A DNA stretch of 64,000 bases, from assembly GCF_000421345.1 (NCBI RefSeq), contig NZ_ATWV01000009.1:1-64000 (forward strand). Reading direction: 5' to 3'. The notes beneath the pieces were generated by a model. The model did no database searches, was not told where the DNA came from, and saw only the letters and a program-made list of their open reading frames with translations. The DNA comes from Treponema bryantii NK4A124 (GTDB lineage: Bacteria; Spirochaetota; Spirochaetia; Treponematales; Treponemataceae). Position numbers and translations under genes: made by a program. Of this stretch, positions 7,306 through 16,150 are shown piece after piece (the first letter of the stretch is position 1; each line of letters opens with the position of its first letter).

Positions 7306-8178
7306 ATGACATCGATGACTGGATACTCTTATGAAGAAAAATCCCTGGAAACAGCAATCGTTTCTGTGGAAATAAAATCGGTAAATTCACGTTTTTTAGA
7401 CCTTACAATCAATCTTCCGCCATATCTGAACCCTCTGGAAGCTTACTTTCGCAGCAAGATTACAGAAAATGTTGCCCGCGGTAAGGTTGATGTTTATATC
7501 CGCGTAAAAGAGTTGGAAAGTAATCCTGATATTACAGTTGATGAGGGGGCTGTAAAGGCTTACTCTGAGGCTGTAAAAAAGGTAATTAAGGCTTCTGGTT
7601 TTGGAACTGATTCTAAATCTGCCTTGGACTTTATTCTGAGTCAACCGGGAGTTATTGTTTCTAACCGCTCTTATGATATGGATAAATATAAGGCCTTGAT
7701 TGAGCCTGTTTTTGATTCTGTACTTGAGAAGTTCAATGCAGACCGGGTTCGCGAAGGCGAAAATATGAAGCGCGATCTGCAGGAAAAGTTAGAAAAACTC
7801 TCAAAGTGTGCACAATTTTTTACAGAATGGCAGCCAAAAATGGAAGATATGTTCAAGGAACAGATTACTACAAAGTTCCGCGAGCTTTTGGAAGATAAGG
7901 CAGATGAAAACCGCATTATGACAGAAACTGCGGCAATGCTGGTAAAATATACAATCAACGAAGAAATTGTGCGCCTGAAGAGCCACATTGAAGCAATGCG
8001 CTCAGAACTTGCAAATAATCCGACACCTGGCAAAAAACTGGACTTTATCTGCCAGGAAATGAACCGCGAAATCAACACCATCGGCAGCAAAAATCAGTTT
8101 GCCGAGGTCGGCGCAATGGTAATTACGGCTAAGGATAGTCTGGAAAATATTAGAGAACAAAGCAAAAACGTGGAATGA
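7306..8178 (+). CDS. yicC: YicC-family endoribonuclease
   Basis: A 290-residue member of the YicC family, which in E. coli is an endoribonuclease involved in RNA turnover. Hallmarks: N-terminal MTSMTGYSYEE, VEIKSVNSRFLDLTINLP, the middle RGKVDVYIRV, and the conserved C-terminus KKLDFICQEMNREINTIGSK with VITAKDSLENIREQSKNVE. The length is typical. The RBS GATGAGG is well placed. It follows murC after a family 2 repeat and is followed by a family 1 repeat, then cmk. Identification is firm; the physiological RNA targets here are unknown. Confidence 0.92.
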   Translation: MTSMTGYSYEEKSLETAIVSVEIKSVNSRFLDLTINLPPYLNPLEAYFRSKITENVARGKVDVYIRVKELESNPDITVDEGAVKAYSEAVKKVIKASGFGTDSKSALDFILSQPGVIVSNRSYDMDKYKALIEPVFDSVLEKFNADRVREGENMKRDLQEKLEKLSKCAQFFTEWQPKMEDMFKEQITTKFRELLEDKADENRIMTETAAMLVKYTINEEIVRLKSHIEAMRSELANNPTPGKKLDFICQEMNREINTIGSKNQFAEVGAMVITAKDSLENIREQSKNVE

Positions 8179-8184
8179 TAAAAA

Positions 8185-8274
8185 GGTGGTTTCGATACGC
8201 CCTTCGGGCTACTCAACCACCGGTGTGAACTGTTGGTGGTTGAATGCTCGCGAAGCGAGTGTATCGAAACCACC
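8185..8274. repeat. Family 1 palindromic repeat pair between yicC and cmk
   Basis: Unit 8185-8221 (GGTGGTTTCGATACGCCCTT...) and inverted unit 8235-8274 (GGTGGTTGAATGCTCGCGAA...GTATCGAAACCACC), separated by 13 bp. It creates a spurious open frame from 8186 that should not be annotated as a gene. Confidence 0.9.
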
Positions 8275-8288
8275 GTATTGGGGGAAAT

Positions 8289-8834
8289 ATGAAACTAAAC
8301 AAAGATTTAAGAGTGGCCATCAGCGGAAAATCCGGCTGCGGAAATACAACTGTGAGCGGCATGCTTGCAAAAACACTGGGAGTTACACTTATTAATTATA
8401 CCTTCCGCCAGCTGGCTGCCGAAAAAGGCATGACACTTGCAGAAGTTATTGAAGCCGCCAAAACAGACGACTCCTACGACAAATACGTAGACAAGCATCA
8501 GGTTGAGCTGGCCCTTGCTGAGCCTTGCGTACTCGGCAGCCGCCTTGCAATCTGGATGCTGAAAGAAGCTGACCTCAAGGTTTATCTTCTTGCCAGTGAC
8601 GACACTCGTGCCCGCCGTGTATACAACCGCGAAGGCGGCGACCTGCAGGCAATCAAAGACTTTACAGCAATGCGCGACAGCGAAGACACCCGCCGCTACA
8701 AGGAATTCTACGGCATAGACAACAACGACTACGCCTTCTGCGACCTGATTATTGACGTAAACGAAAAAACTCCGGAAGAAATCGAAGAAATAATTCTGAG
8801 AGAGCTTGAAAAACGCGGTTTTATTTCCCGCTAA
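8289..8834 (+). CDS. cmk: Cytidylate kinase-like protein
   Basis: Small P-loop kinase of the cytidylate-kinase-like family (CMP/dCMP phosphorylation). P-loop AISGKSGCGNTTVSGMLAK near the start, then a central VLGSRLAIWML (residues around the NMP site), and a lid-like SDDTRARRVYNREGGD followed by DSEDTRRYKEFYGIDNND, the pattern of the short archaeal/spirochaete type. An upstream in-frame ATG at 8244 lies inside the palindromic repeat; the ATG at 8289 has GGGGAAAT directly before it, so I start there. 181 residues, normal for this short type. Whether CMP is the true substrate cannot be told from sequence. Confidence 0.75.
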   Translation: MKLNKDLRVAISGKSGCGNTTVSGMLAKTLGVTLINYTFRQLAAEKGMTLAEVIEAAKTDDSYDKYVDKHQVELALAEPCVLGSRLAIWMLKEADLKVYLLASDDTRARRVYNREGGDLQAIKDFTAMRDSEDTRRYKEFYGIDNNDYAFCDLIIDVNEKTPEEIEEIILRELEKRGFISR

Positions 8835-8873
8835 AATTATCTTCTGATAAAATCAACCGAATAAAGGTGCACT

Positions 8874-9890
8874 ATGAAATGGTACGGCTTTAACATGCTC
8901 TGGACCTTTTCTTCTGACGGGAAGGAAGGTTCAAAAAATCCAGCAAGCATCCATATTGATGAAAATGATGTCGATTTTATAGCTGATATGGGCTGTAATT
9001 TTATCCGCCTTCCTTTAGATTACCGCTACATCCTGCATGATTTCAATTATGACCAGCCGGATGAGAAGATGCTTAAGGTACTGGACCGCTGCCTTGATAC
9101 AATCATTTCAAGAGGGCTTCATTGCTCTTTGAACGTGCACCGGGCTCCCGGCTACTGCATTAACGGAAATAACCTGGAGCGAGACAACCTCTGGACAGAT
9201 AAAATTGCCCAGGATGCTTTTACAAATTTGTGGAAGCTTTTTGCCCAGCGTTACAATTCATATTCCAAAGACCAGCTCAGCTTTGACCTCTTAAACGAGC
9301 CTCCAAGTCCCGGCCAGTACGGTCTTACCCGGGAAAATCACAAAGCAATTATGAGCCGGGTAGTCAGCCAAATCAGAAAAATCTCCCCCGACAGAACTAT
9401 AATTTGCGATGGTCTTGCGGGCGGTCACATGGCTTGCCCTGAGCTTAAAGACCTTGATGTAGTTCTCAGCGGCCGCGGTTATATGCCTATGCGCCTTACT
9501 CACTGGCAGGCAGAATGGATGAAAAACTCAGGCTCTTATGACTGGGAATACCCGAAATGGCCCGGAATGAAGTGTGATGGAGTAGAATGGAGCCGCCAGG
9601 CCCTCTTAGATTTTTATAAGCCATGGAAAGAGCTTGCAGAGGCGGGAGCCAGCGTTCATATTGGTGAATGTGGATGTTATGACAAGGTAGATAATGAAAC
9701 AGCCCTTGCCTGGTATAAGGATTTCTTTTCTGTATTAAATGAACTTGATTTTGGATTTGCCCTGTGGAATTTCCGCGGCCCCTTTGGAATTGCAGAACAC
9801 CGCAGAAAGGGCACAAACTGGGAAGTTCGTAAGGGAATCACCTTTGACCGTGATTTATACGAACTTTTTATCCAGTCTATGAAAGCTTAA
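8874..9890 (+). CDS. Glycoside hydrolase family 5 (cellulase-type), cytoplasmic
   Basis: TIM-barrel glycosidase of the GH5 type. Visible landmarks: NMLWTF and FIRLPLDYRYI at the front, HRAPGYCIN, the acid/base Glu in LSFDLLNEPP, and the nucleophile Glu in SVHIGECGCYD, ending with FALWNFRGPFGI. The 338-residue protein begins directly at MKWYGFN with no signal peptide, so it should act inside the cell on imported oligosaccharides rather than on polymer. RBS AAAGGTG at good distance. It converges on thrC, the two stops overlapping by four bases. Exact specificity (beta-glucan, mannan or other) is not readable. Confidence 0.85.
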   Translation: MKWYGFNMLWTFSSDGKEGSKNPASIHIDENDVDFIADMGCNFIRLPLDYRYILHDFNYDQPDEKMLKVLDRCLDTIISRGLHCSLNVHRAPGYCINGNNLERDNLWTDKIAQDAFTNLWKLFAQRYNSYSKDQLSFDLLNEPPSPGQYGLTRENHKAIMSRVVSQIRKISPDRTIICDGLAGGHMACPELKDLDVVLSGRGYMPMRLTHWQAEWMKNSGSYDWEYPKWPGMKCDGVEWSRQALLDFYKPWKELAEAGASVHIGECGCYDKVDNETALAWYKDFFSVLNELDFGFALWNFRGPFGIAEHRRKGTNWEVRKGITFDRDLYELFIQSMKA

Positions 9891-11299
9891 AGATTAGCGA
9901 TCAACCAATCCTTAAACTGATTATAATCATTTTCCATTGGAATAGCGTTGTCAGGAAGACGCATAACTGCTTCGAGGCGATCCGGCATAGGTGGTTCCTT
10001 GCCGATTGCATCAGTTACAATCTGACCAAACTTAGCAGGTGATGCTGTTTCGAGGATTACGCCCACAGCCTTCTTTGCGGCAACTTCGCCAGCCCATTTT
10101 GGAAGGTTTGGTGTAAGACCAGGTTTATTCCAGTCATTTTTCTGACCCGCAATAAGAGCTTCCATAGCACCGCTGCGGATATCATCCCAAGCCTGCCAGC
10201 CGATTGCTCCGTGAGGATCAATAATATATCCGGTCTTGTCGTTGCAGGAACGGATAGCAGCCTTAATTCCATCATTATCAAGCCAGTAAGAAGCAAAAAG
10301 CTCACGAACCTGATCCAGAGTGTACATAGCCTTAATGCGTTCATAGTTGCTTGGAGCACCTACGTCCATAGCATTAGCATATGTTTCAACAGAAGGGCGG
10401 GCATTGTAGTCGCCTGTTGCAATCCAGTCTGGAATTGTCTTATTTGTGTTAGTAGCGGCAACAAAACCTGCAATTGGAGCACCCATTTCACGGGCAATGA
10501 GACCTGAAGTAAGGTTACCGAAGTTTCCAGATGGAACAACCATAATGATTGCAGGATCCTGAATCTTATTGTCCATTGCAGAGCGGTTGCGTACTGTAAG
10601 AGCAGAGTACATATAATAGAAACTCTGTGGCAAAAGACGTGCAATATTGATTGAGTTTGCAGAAGAAAGGCGGAGTTTACCGCGGAGTTCTGTATCAGTA
10701 AAGGCTGTTTTTACCAGCTTCTGACAGTCATCAAAAGTACCTTTTACCTTGAGGGCACGAACGTTTCCTGTGAAGGTAGAAAGCTGTTTTTCCTGAAGAG
10801 GAGAGATTTTTCCATCCGGATAAAGAATTGTAACGTCGAGGCCTGGAACTCCGTGGAAAGCAGAACCTACAGCAGAACCGGTATCACCCGAAGTTGCAAC
10901 CAAAATGTGGAGTGGTGTGTCTTCGTTACGGTTGAAATAAGACATTGTGCGGGCCATAAAGCGGGCACCAAAGTCCTTAAAAGCACAGGTTGGACCATGG
11001 AAGAGCTCCATGATGTAAGAAATAGCATCAGCAGGAACAACCTTAGGCTGGAAAGGATATGCATCTGCAATGATGGCAGCCAGGTCATTATCAGGAATTT
11101 CGCCTTCAACATAAGGCTTTGCCATATTAAAGGCAACATCGCGGAAGCTTGGAGCAGGATCCTTGTTCAAAAGAGCCTTATCCAGCTTAGGGAATTCAAC
11201 AGGAATATAAAGTCCACCTGTTGCCTGGTTCATTCCGCCCATTACGGCAGTTTTAAAATCAGCTTTTACACTGCTGTCTCTTGTATCTGTATAAATCAT
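9887..11299 (-). CDS. thrC: Threonine synthase
   Basis: PLP enzyme converting O-phospho-L-homoserine to threonine. The PLP-binding Lys108 lies in HGPTCAFKDFGARF, the hallmark of the family, followed by VATSGDTGSAVGSAF and the phosphate-binding VPSGNFGNLTSGL. At 470 residues it is the longer enzyme form. The N-terminus MIYTDTRDSSVKADFKTAVM is typical. It is encoded 19 bp after the lipoprotein gene at 11319-12281 on the same strand and may be co-transcribed with it. Tail-to-tail overlap with the GH5 gene. Confidence 0.93.
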   Translation of the reverse strand: MIYTDTRDSSVKADFKTAVMGGMNQATGGLYIPVEFPKLDKALLNKDPAPSFRDVAFNMAKPYVEGEIPDNDLAAIIADAYPFQPKVVPADAISYIMELFHGPTCAFKDFGARFMARTMSYFNRNEDTPLHILVATSGDTGSAVGSAFHGVPGLDVTILYPDGKISPLQEKQLSTFTGNVRALKVKGTFDDCQKLVKTAFTDTELRGKLRLSSANSINIARLLPQSFYYMYSALTVRNRSAMDNKIQDPAIIMVVPSGNFGNLTSGLIAREMGAPIAGFVAATNTNKTIPDWIATGDYNARPSVETYANAMDVGAPSNYERIKAMYTLDQVRELFASYWLDNDGIKAAIRSCNDKTGYIIDPHGAIGWQAWDDIRSGAMEALIAGQKNDWNKPGLTPNLPKWAGEVAAKKAVGVILETASPAKFGQIVTDAIGKEPPMPDRLEAVMRLPDNAIPMENDYNQFKDWLIANL

Positions 11300-11318
11300 A
11301 TATCCATCCTTAAGAACC

Positions 11319-12281
11319 TTATAAGCCGTAAATAATGTCGCTTACAACGAGTTCTGCAAGTTTTTCTTTTCCTTTTGAAACGCATTCATTCCAGTTTTTG
11401 CCCTTCGATTCGTAGCTTATAACTGAAGAATAAACTACATCACCTTTTTTCATACCTACGGCTTCAATTTCTGCCTTTAAGATGCAGTAATAGCCTGATT
11501 CATCTTCAAGGGCTGTTACCGGCTGTTCAAATTTGATTGTACCGTAAATCATATAACCGTAAGCATTTCCACCAATAATATCGTAAGTGTCTTTATAAAG
11601 TGCTTTTGGCTTACCGATGTATGAAGTTTCGCCGATAGGGCCGTTTCCCACCATTGTGATTCCACGACTGCGGAATTCTGCCTGAATATTGTATGAATTG
11701 TTTACTGGGCGGTCTTTTTCGTTGAAATCCCATACGAAAAGTACAGCACCTTTAGATGCCAAATCAGATTTTACCTTCCAGTCTGCTTCTGCAGTGTATG
11801 GCTTTAAGCGTTCTGCGAGGGAAGGATCTTCGCTAACTGGGCTAGGGTATACTTTTACTGTAGTTTTAGCAGCGAAAGAAGGCTGTTCTGCGGTAAAGCT
11901 GATTTTACCTTCGGCATCTGTAATTAATTCTGTTTTATTGAAAGAAATCTGACCTTCTGATTTTGAAGCCGGATATTCAAGAGTAAGGGCAAAGCCTTCT
12001 GCAGGAGTGCCATCTGCTTTTGTTACTGAAAAAACAAATGGGGCGGCAAAATTACGTCCTTTAGAAATCTCTTTTGGAGAAGAGACTTTTTGAACAGAAA
12101 TGCCTTCTAAAGATTTTATAAAGATATCTTCCGGGCTTTCCTGCACAACTATGGCCTTTGGAGCCTTGTCTTTTGAATTATTTGCAGAATCCTGATTTTC
12201 TGCTGCTTCTGGTGTAGTAGCACAAGAAGTCAGAATTATACTGGTAATTAAAGCTGATAAAACGATTTTGTTTTTTTTCAT
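11319..12281 (-). CDS. Lipoprotein with Ig-like domain, function unknown
   Basis: Predicted lipoprotein: signal peptide with lipobox ILTSC (Cys at about residue 20), then a low-complexity Asn/Ser/Lys-rich linker. A segment at about residues 70-150 (PFVFSVTKADGTPAEGFALT ... TELITDAEGKISFTA) resembles a bacterial Ig-like (Big_1-type) beta-sandwich. The second half (VLFVWDFNEKDRPVNNSYN ... GGNAYGYMIYGTI) looks like a secreted beta-rich domain that I cannot assign. Located in the envelope or periplasm. It precedes thrC on the same strand by 19 bp, which is unlikely to be a functional link. Confidence 0.7.
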   Translation of the reverse strand: MKKNKIVLSALITSIILTSCATTPEAAENQDSANNSKDKAPKAIVVQESPEDIFIKSLEGISVQKVSSPKEISKGRNFAAPFVFSVTKADGTPAEGFALTLEYPASKSEGQISFNKTELITDAEGKISFTAEQPSFAAKTTVKVYPSPVSEDPSLAERLKPYTAEADWKVKSDLASKGAVLFVWDFNEKDRPVNNSYNIQAEFRSRGITMVGNGPIGETSYIGKPKALYKDTYDIIGGNAYGYMIYGTIKFEQPVTALEDESGYYCILKAEIEAVGMKKGDVVYSSVISYESKGKNWNECVSKGKEKLAELVVSDIIYGL

Positions 12282-12415
12282 TTTAAAATTTTACTCTCTT
12301 TGATTTTAATTTAATAGTTTATTGTATTATTAAAAGCCTTTTTTTACAATAACATATTGCCGAAAATTTACTATAAATTGTATAATTATGCGTTATAAGG
12401 ATAAATGGTGGGATT

Positions 12416-13564
12416 ATGGAACGCTGTACTAAAGCTACTATCTACAAAGATAATCTTGAATATAATTTAAATCAAATCAGAAAATATGTAAAAAAGGATG
12501 TAAAGCTCTGCGTTGCTGTAAAGGCAGACGGATATGGTCATAATGCCGTTCTTACCGCTCAGATTGCAGAAAAAGTTGGTGCTGAATTTGTTGCCGTTGC
12601 TACTGTAGAAGAAGGAATTGAGCTTCGTGATGGCGGAATTAAATGCGGAATTCTTCTTTTGAGTCTTTGTACTCCGCCTGAGATGCCGGCTCTTTTTGAA
12701 TATAAAATTACTCCTCTTGTTTTTGGAAAGGACTATATTCAGTTGATTGCTGATGCGGCCAGGCGGGAAGATTATGCTGATTATAAGGTTCATCTTGCTG
12801 TTGATACCGGTATGGGCCGCATAGGCTGTTATCCGGAAGAAGCGGGGGAGCAGGCAGCTTTTATTGAGGCCTGTGGACTTAAGCTTGGCGGTATGTGTAC
12901 TCATTTTGCAGTTTCTGACAGCCTGAGCCCTGAAAATATTGAGTTTACAAAGGAACAGTTTGAGGCTTTTAAGCAGGCTGTTGCAGGCGTAAAAGCTCGT
13001 GGTATTGAACCAGGAATCTGTTCCTGCGGTGCAAGTGCTGCTCTTTTGAATGATGAAGAAATGCAGTTTGATATGGTAAGGCCTGGAATCATTACCTACG
13101 GCTACTATCCTGATGAAATTACAAAGGACTATTTGAAGAGTACTGGCCGCGATTTTGATATAAAGCCTGTTTTGTCGCTGGAAACAAAGGTTGTGGCTAT
13201 AAGACGTTTCCCGGCAGGTAAATCTGTTTCTTATGGACGCACCTGGGTAGCACCGGAAGAAACGGACATTGCTGTTCTTCCAATCGGTTATGCTGATGGT
13301 CTCTTGCGTCGTTTTTCTCCAGGCCTTGAAGTTACGATTAACGGCAAAAATTACCCGGTTCGCGGTAGAATCTGCATGGACCAGTGCATGGTAGAAATTG
13401 GTAAGGATAATCCTGATGTAAAGGTTTTTGATACAGCAGTTATTTTTGGACCAAAAGAAAGCGGTGCGTTGAATACTGCGGAAGACCTGGCAAAGCTTGG
13501 AAATACGATTTCGTATGAAGTGTTGACGGCACTTAGCAAGCGTGTGCGCCGAGAGATACGTTGA
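12416..13564 (+). CDS. alr: Alanine racemase
   Basis: Fold-type III PLP enzyme making D-alanine for peptidoglycan. PLP-Lys36 lies in CVAVKADGYGHNAV; the second catalytic Tyr lies in SVSYGRTWVAPEETDIAVLP (about residue 270), followed by GYADGLLRRF; the C-terminal barrel has RICMDQCMVEIG. The length (382) is normal. RBS GGTGGGATT before ATG; an AT-rich promoter region with TATAAT-like boxes lies at 12350-12400. Monocistronic, with the lipoprotein gene downstream in its own unit. Confidence 0.95.
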   Translation: MERCTKATIYKDNLEYNLNQIRKYVKKDVKLCVAVKADGYGHNAVLTAQIAEKVGAEFVAVATVEEGIELRDGGIKCGILLLSLCTPPEMPALFEYKITPLVFGKDYIQLIADAARREDYADYKVHLAVDTGMGRIGCYPEEAGEQAAFIEACGLKLGGMCTHFAVSDSLSPENIEFTKEQFEAFKQAVAGVKARGIEPGICSCGASAALLNDEEMQFDMVRPGIITYGYYPDEITKDYLKSTGRDFDIKPVLSLETKVVAIRRFPAGKSVSYGRTWVAPEETDIAVLPIGYADGLLRRFSPGLEVTINGKNYPVRGRICMDQCMVEIGKDNPDVKVFDTAVIFGPKESGALNTAEDLAKLGNTISYEVLTALSKRVRREIR

Positions 13565-13616
13565 AAAAGTGCTTTTTTTTGTATAGTTCTTTTAACCAAA
13601 AATTAGGAGAACAGTA

Positions 13617-14639
13617 ATGAAAAAAATTGTAATTCTTTTATTAGCAAGTGTATTTATTTTTGCTTCGTGTTCAAATGGGAACAATACTTCTGATGAACCG
13701 GCAGAAGCTCCAGTAACTAGTGAAACTGGAACAGAACAAACTGGAAGTACTGGTTCAGAACAAAATGGTTCTGGCGGAACAGGAAGTACAGAACAGAATG
13801 ATTCAGGGGAAGCTGAAAATAGTGGAAATGAAACAGGTGGAGACAATACATCTACTGTAACTTACATAGGAACAAAAGCTCCAGACGTGGCAAAAGAAGT
13901 TGGCGACATTGTCTTTAACGATGGTAGTGCAATGGCTTATGCTGATTTTGCTGCTCTTGATGATGATGATGCGAAAACTGCAAAAAAAGCTGCTGCTATT
14001 GCTCTTATTTTCTATAAGGGAACTGGCTTGAACAGCGACGCTGCCGACGGTACACCTGACACAACAACTAGCCGTACTCTAGGCGTGGGCTTGAAGCATA
14101 ACAGAAGCGGACTTGCATGGTGTTGGTGGACAATCAATAGTGATTATGCAAATGCCTACAGTAAAAATATAACAACAATACAATGTCCTCATGATGAAAG
14201 TGCAGGTGCATTAACCTTTACTGGGGATAAGGATGGTAGTAACAACCTTGAGCAGATTAAAACATTCCTTTCTGCTGAAGGTAGTGGGACAACAGACGAT
14301 ACAGGAACCGCTGCGAACTATCCAGCATTTTATTTTGCAAAGAACTATAGTACTACTGCAACTAACCTTGGAACAGCCTATGCAAGCGGCTGGTACTTGC
14401 CAAGCATTGCAGAACTTTTCCAAATTTATGCGAACGGAAAGGGAACAAACAAGGTGTTTGACATAGACGCTGCAAGTTATGCTCTAGGCGGAAATAAGTT
14501 TGTCTCATGGTACTGGTCGTCGTCCCAGTCTTCCTACTATGATAATGCATGCTTACTCGATTTCAACAGTGGGGACTGGAAGCGCTACGGCAAGAACTTC
14601 AACTACGGTTATGTGTGTGCGGTTCGGGCTTTCAACTAG
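13617..14639 (+). CDS. Lipoprotein with C-type-lectin-like (DUF1566/Lcl_C-like) C-terminus, paralogue of 2393-3496
   Basis: Predicted surface lipoprotein: signal peptide with lipobox (IFASC, Cys about residue 18), then a Thr/Ser/Gly/Glu-rich linker to about residue 75 in place of the InlB repeat of its paralogue. The core shares long stretches with it: KEVGDIVFNDGSAM, ALIFYKGTGLNSD, SRTLGVGLKHNRSGLAWC, SGWYLPSIAELFQIYA, DIDAASYALGGNKF, and the end YWSSSQSSYYDNACLLDFNSG...VCAVRAFN. The final ~36 residues are rich in Tyr, Asn, Asp and Ser and diverge from the paralogue, as expected for a variable binding face. RBS TTAGGAGA. A strong terminator follows, shared with folC. The ligand is unknown. 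Confidence 0.82.
   Translation: MKKIVILLLASVFIFASCSNGNNTSDEPAEAPVTSETGTEQTGSTGSEQNGSGGTGSTEQNDSGEAENSGNETGGDNTSTVTYIGTKAPDVAKEVGDIVFNDGSAMAYADFAALDDDDAKTAKKAAAIALIFYKGTGLNSDAADGTPDTTTSRTLGVGLKHNRSGLAWCWWTINSDYANAYSKNITTIQCPHDESAGALTFTGDKDGSNNLEQIKTFLSAEGSGTTDDTGTAANYPAFYFAKNYSTTATNLGTAYASGWYLPSIAELFQIYANGKGTNKVFDIDAASYALGGNKFVSWYWSSSQSSYYDNACLLDFNSGDWKRYGKNFNYGYVCAVRAFN
14511..14639 (+). other. Candidate variable region (VR) of a DGR-type target
   Basis: Begins with the shared block TACTGGTCGTCGTCCCAG and ends with CGGGCTTT. Of 36 codons in between and after, 16 end in C, among them AAC, TAC, TTC, GAC, CGC, GGC and TGC, in an otherwise T/A-ending gene. This is the pattern left when AAC/AAT template codons are mutated at adenines. 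One codon is shifted relative to the other VR in the middle, so both need not derive from one template. Confidence 0.45.
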
Positions 14640-14663
14640 CGGAAGGTAACCAAAAAGCTACAG

Positions 14664-14698
14664 AAAGCGGTTTTCTAAATGGAAGCCGCTTTTTTTAT
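14664..14698. terminator. Bidirectional terminator between lipoprotein gene and folC
   Basis: AAAGCGG...CCGCTTT stem (AAGCGGTTTTC / GAAGCCGCTT) followed by TTTTTTTATTT on the plus strand and preceded by A-runs for the minus strand. It sits between two convergent stops. Confidence 0.75.
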
Positions 14699-16039
14699 TT
14701 AACTGAAAAGGAACTGCTTAACTTCAGAGACAAGATAGAAAGAGCCTGTTACGAGGAGGATGTTGCCGTTTGCGGCAGACTCTTCGAAGGCTTTTTTTAT
14801 CATCATTTTATAGTCTGCGTCTGCGGTGAACTTGATTTCTGCGTGGGTGAAGGCTTCAATTTCACCGGCGAGATTTGATTCTTTTTTCTCGCCCGGGCGG
14901 GTAACGTAAACGTGCTCAAAACGGTAGCGGAAGAGCATGGAAATATCTTTTACATCTTTGTCTGCGGCGCAGGCAAAAAGCAGGGAAACTTTACGTTCGC
15001 CGAAAAGTTTGTTCAGAGTATCAATTGTAAGGCGGATGCTGTTTAAGGTATGGGCACCGTCGAGAATTACAGCCGGGATTTCTGTATAGCCCTTTACCTT
15101 TTCAAGGATTTCAAAACGGCCCGGCAGCTTTGCTTTAGCAAGACCGCGTTCAATAATTCCTTCATCAAGATTTGGCAGGAGTTTTTTGATTGCAATTGCA
15201 GCCATGGCGGCATTCTGGGCCTGCATTTTTCCCAGCAGCTGCATATTTGTTTCTACTGGGCGGTTAAATAATTCGCTTTCAAAATGCACGGTCATGCGCT
15301 TATCAGCTCCATTAAAATGATAAAAGGAGCTGGTAATTAAATCATCTACAAAATAATATGGCGCATGGCGGGTAATTGCCTTTTCCCGCAGTACGATTTT
15401 TACAGATTCAGTCTGCTGAGGAGAAAAAATTACCGGCGTACAGTTTTTGATGATTCCTGCCTTTTCTGCGGCGATTTTTTCGAGTGTGTTACCAAGGAAC
15501 TCTGTGTGCTCAAGCTCAATAGGAGTGATACAGCAAAGTTTTGGACGGATTACGTTTGTAGCGTCTAAGCGGCCGCCGAGTCCTACTTCAAAAACAGACC
15601 AGTCTACCTGAGCATTTCGGAAGGTAAGGAAGGCATAAAGGGTAACAAGCTCAAACCAGGTAAGAGGGCGCTCTGCCGGTAGATTTTCCGGAATGATTGA
15701 GTCGATATTCGGCATGAGCTCTTTTACGGTTTTTTCGTAAATCTCTTCTGAGAAAAAGCCTGTAGGTGTACAGATGCGCTCACGGAAGTCTGTAATGTGA
15801 GGGGAAGTGTAAAGTCCAACCTTGTAACCGGCCTCGTCGAGAATGCAGGAAATGAGGCGGGAAACAGAGCCTTTGCCTTTGGAGCCTGCAACGTGAATAC
15901 AAGGGGCATAATCCTGCGGGTTATCAAAGCGCTTGCATAGGTAATCGATGGTGTCGAGCCAGAAGATTTCTTTTTTTGGATTATGTTCAAAATTCAGGTA
16001 GTCGTTGAGCCAGTCCTGAAAAACGTCTATTGCATTCAC
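14699..16039 (-). CDS. folC: Folylpolyglutamate/dihydrofolate synthase
   Basis: Mur-ligase-superfamily enzyme adding glutamate to folate (or dihydropteroate). ATP loop HVAGSKGKGSVSRLI (52-58), YTSPHITDFRERI with the folate-binding SPH motif, EVGLGGRLDATNVI, CITPIELEHTEFLG, and C-terminal VILDGAHTLNSIRLT with FACAADKDV. The 446-residue length is normal. It ends at the shared terminator with the convergent lipoprotein gene. Its start lies in an AT-rich gap facing trpS. Whether it is mono- or bifunctional cannot be decided from sequence. Confidence 0.93.
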   Translation of the reverse strand: MNAIDVFQDWLNDYLNFEHNPKKEIFWLDTIDYLCKRFDNPQDYAPCIHVAGSKGKGSVSRLISCILDEAGYKVGLYTSPHITDFRERICTPTGFFSEEIYEKTVKELMPNIDSIIPENLPAERPLTWFELVTLYAFLTFRNAQVDWSVFEVGLGGRLDATNVIRPKLCCITPIELEHTEFLGNTLEKIAAEKAGIIKNCTPVIFSPQQTESVKIVLREKAITRHAPYYFVDDLITSSFYHFNGADKRMTVHFESELFNRPVETNMQLLGKMQAQNAAMAAIAIKKLLPNLDEGIIERGLAKAKLPGRFEILEKVKGYTEIPAVILDGAHTLNSIRLTIDTLNKLFGERKVSLLFACAADKDVKDISMLFRYRFEHVYVTRPGEKKESNLAGEIEAFTHAEIKFTADADYKMMIKKAFEESAANGNILLVTGSFYLVSEVKQFLFS

Positions 16040-16150
16040 GAATTATATTATAGTTATTTTATGGACTTCTGTCATTATAAAAAAAAAGAACACTTTGTTA
16101 TATAAGGTCTTTATTGATATAAAGAGTGTTTCTCTTTATAATAACTATAA

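Noticed and set aside
8186-8395. Open frame starting in the repeat between yicC and cmk
   Set aside because: Its first half is made of family 1 repeat sequence and it overlaps the cmk start in another frame; no ribosome site.
13592-13846. Serine/proline-rich open frame on the minus strand
   Set aside because: Antisense shadow of the Thr/Ser/Glu-rich linker of the lipoprotein gene.
2393-14639. DGR reverse transcriptase or template repeat inside this window
   Set aside because: I looked for an RT-like gene and for a third copy of the TACTGGTCGTCGTCCCAG block on both strands and saw none.
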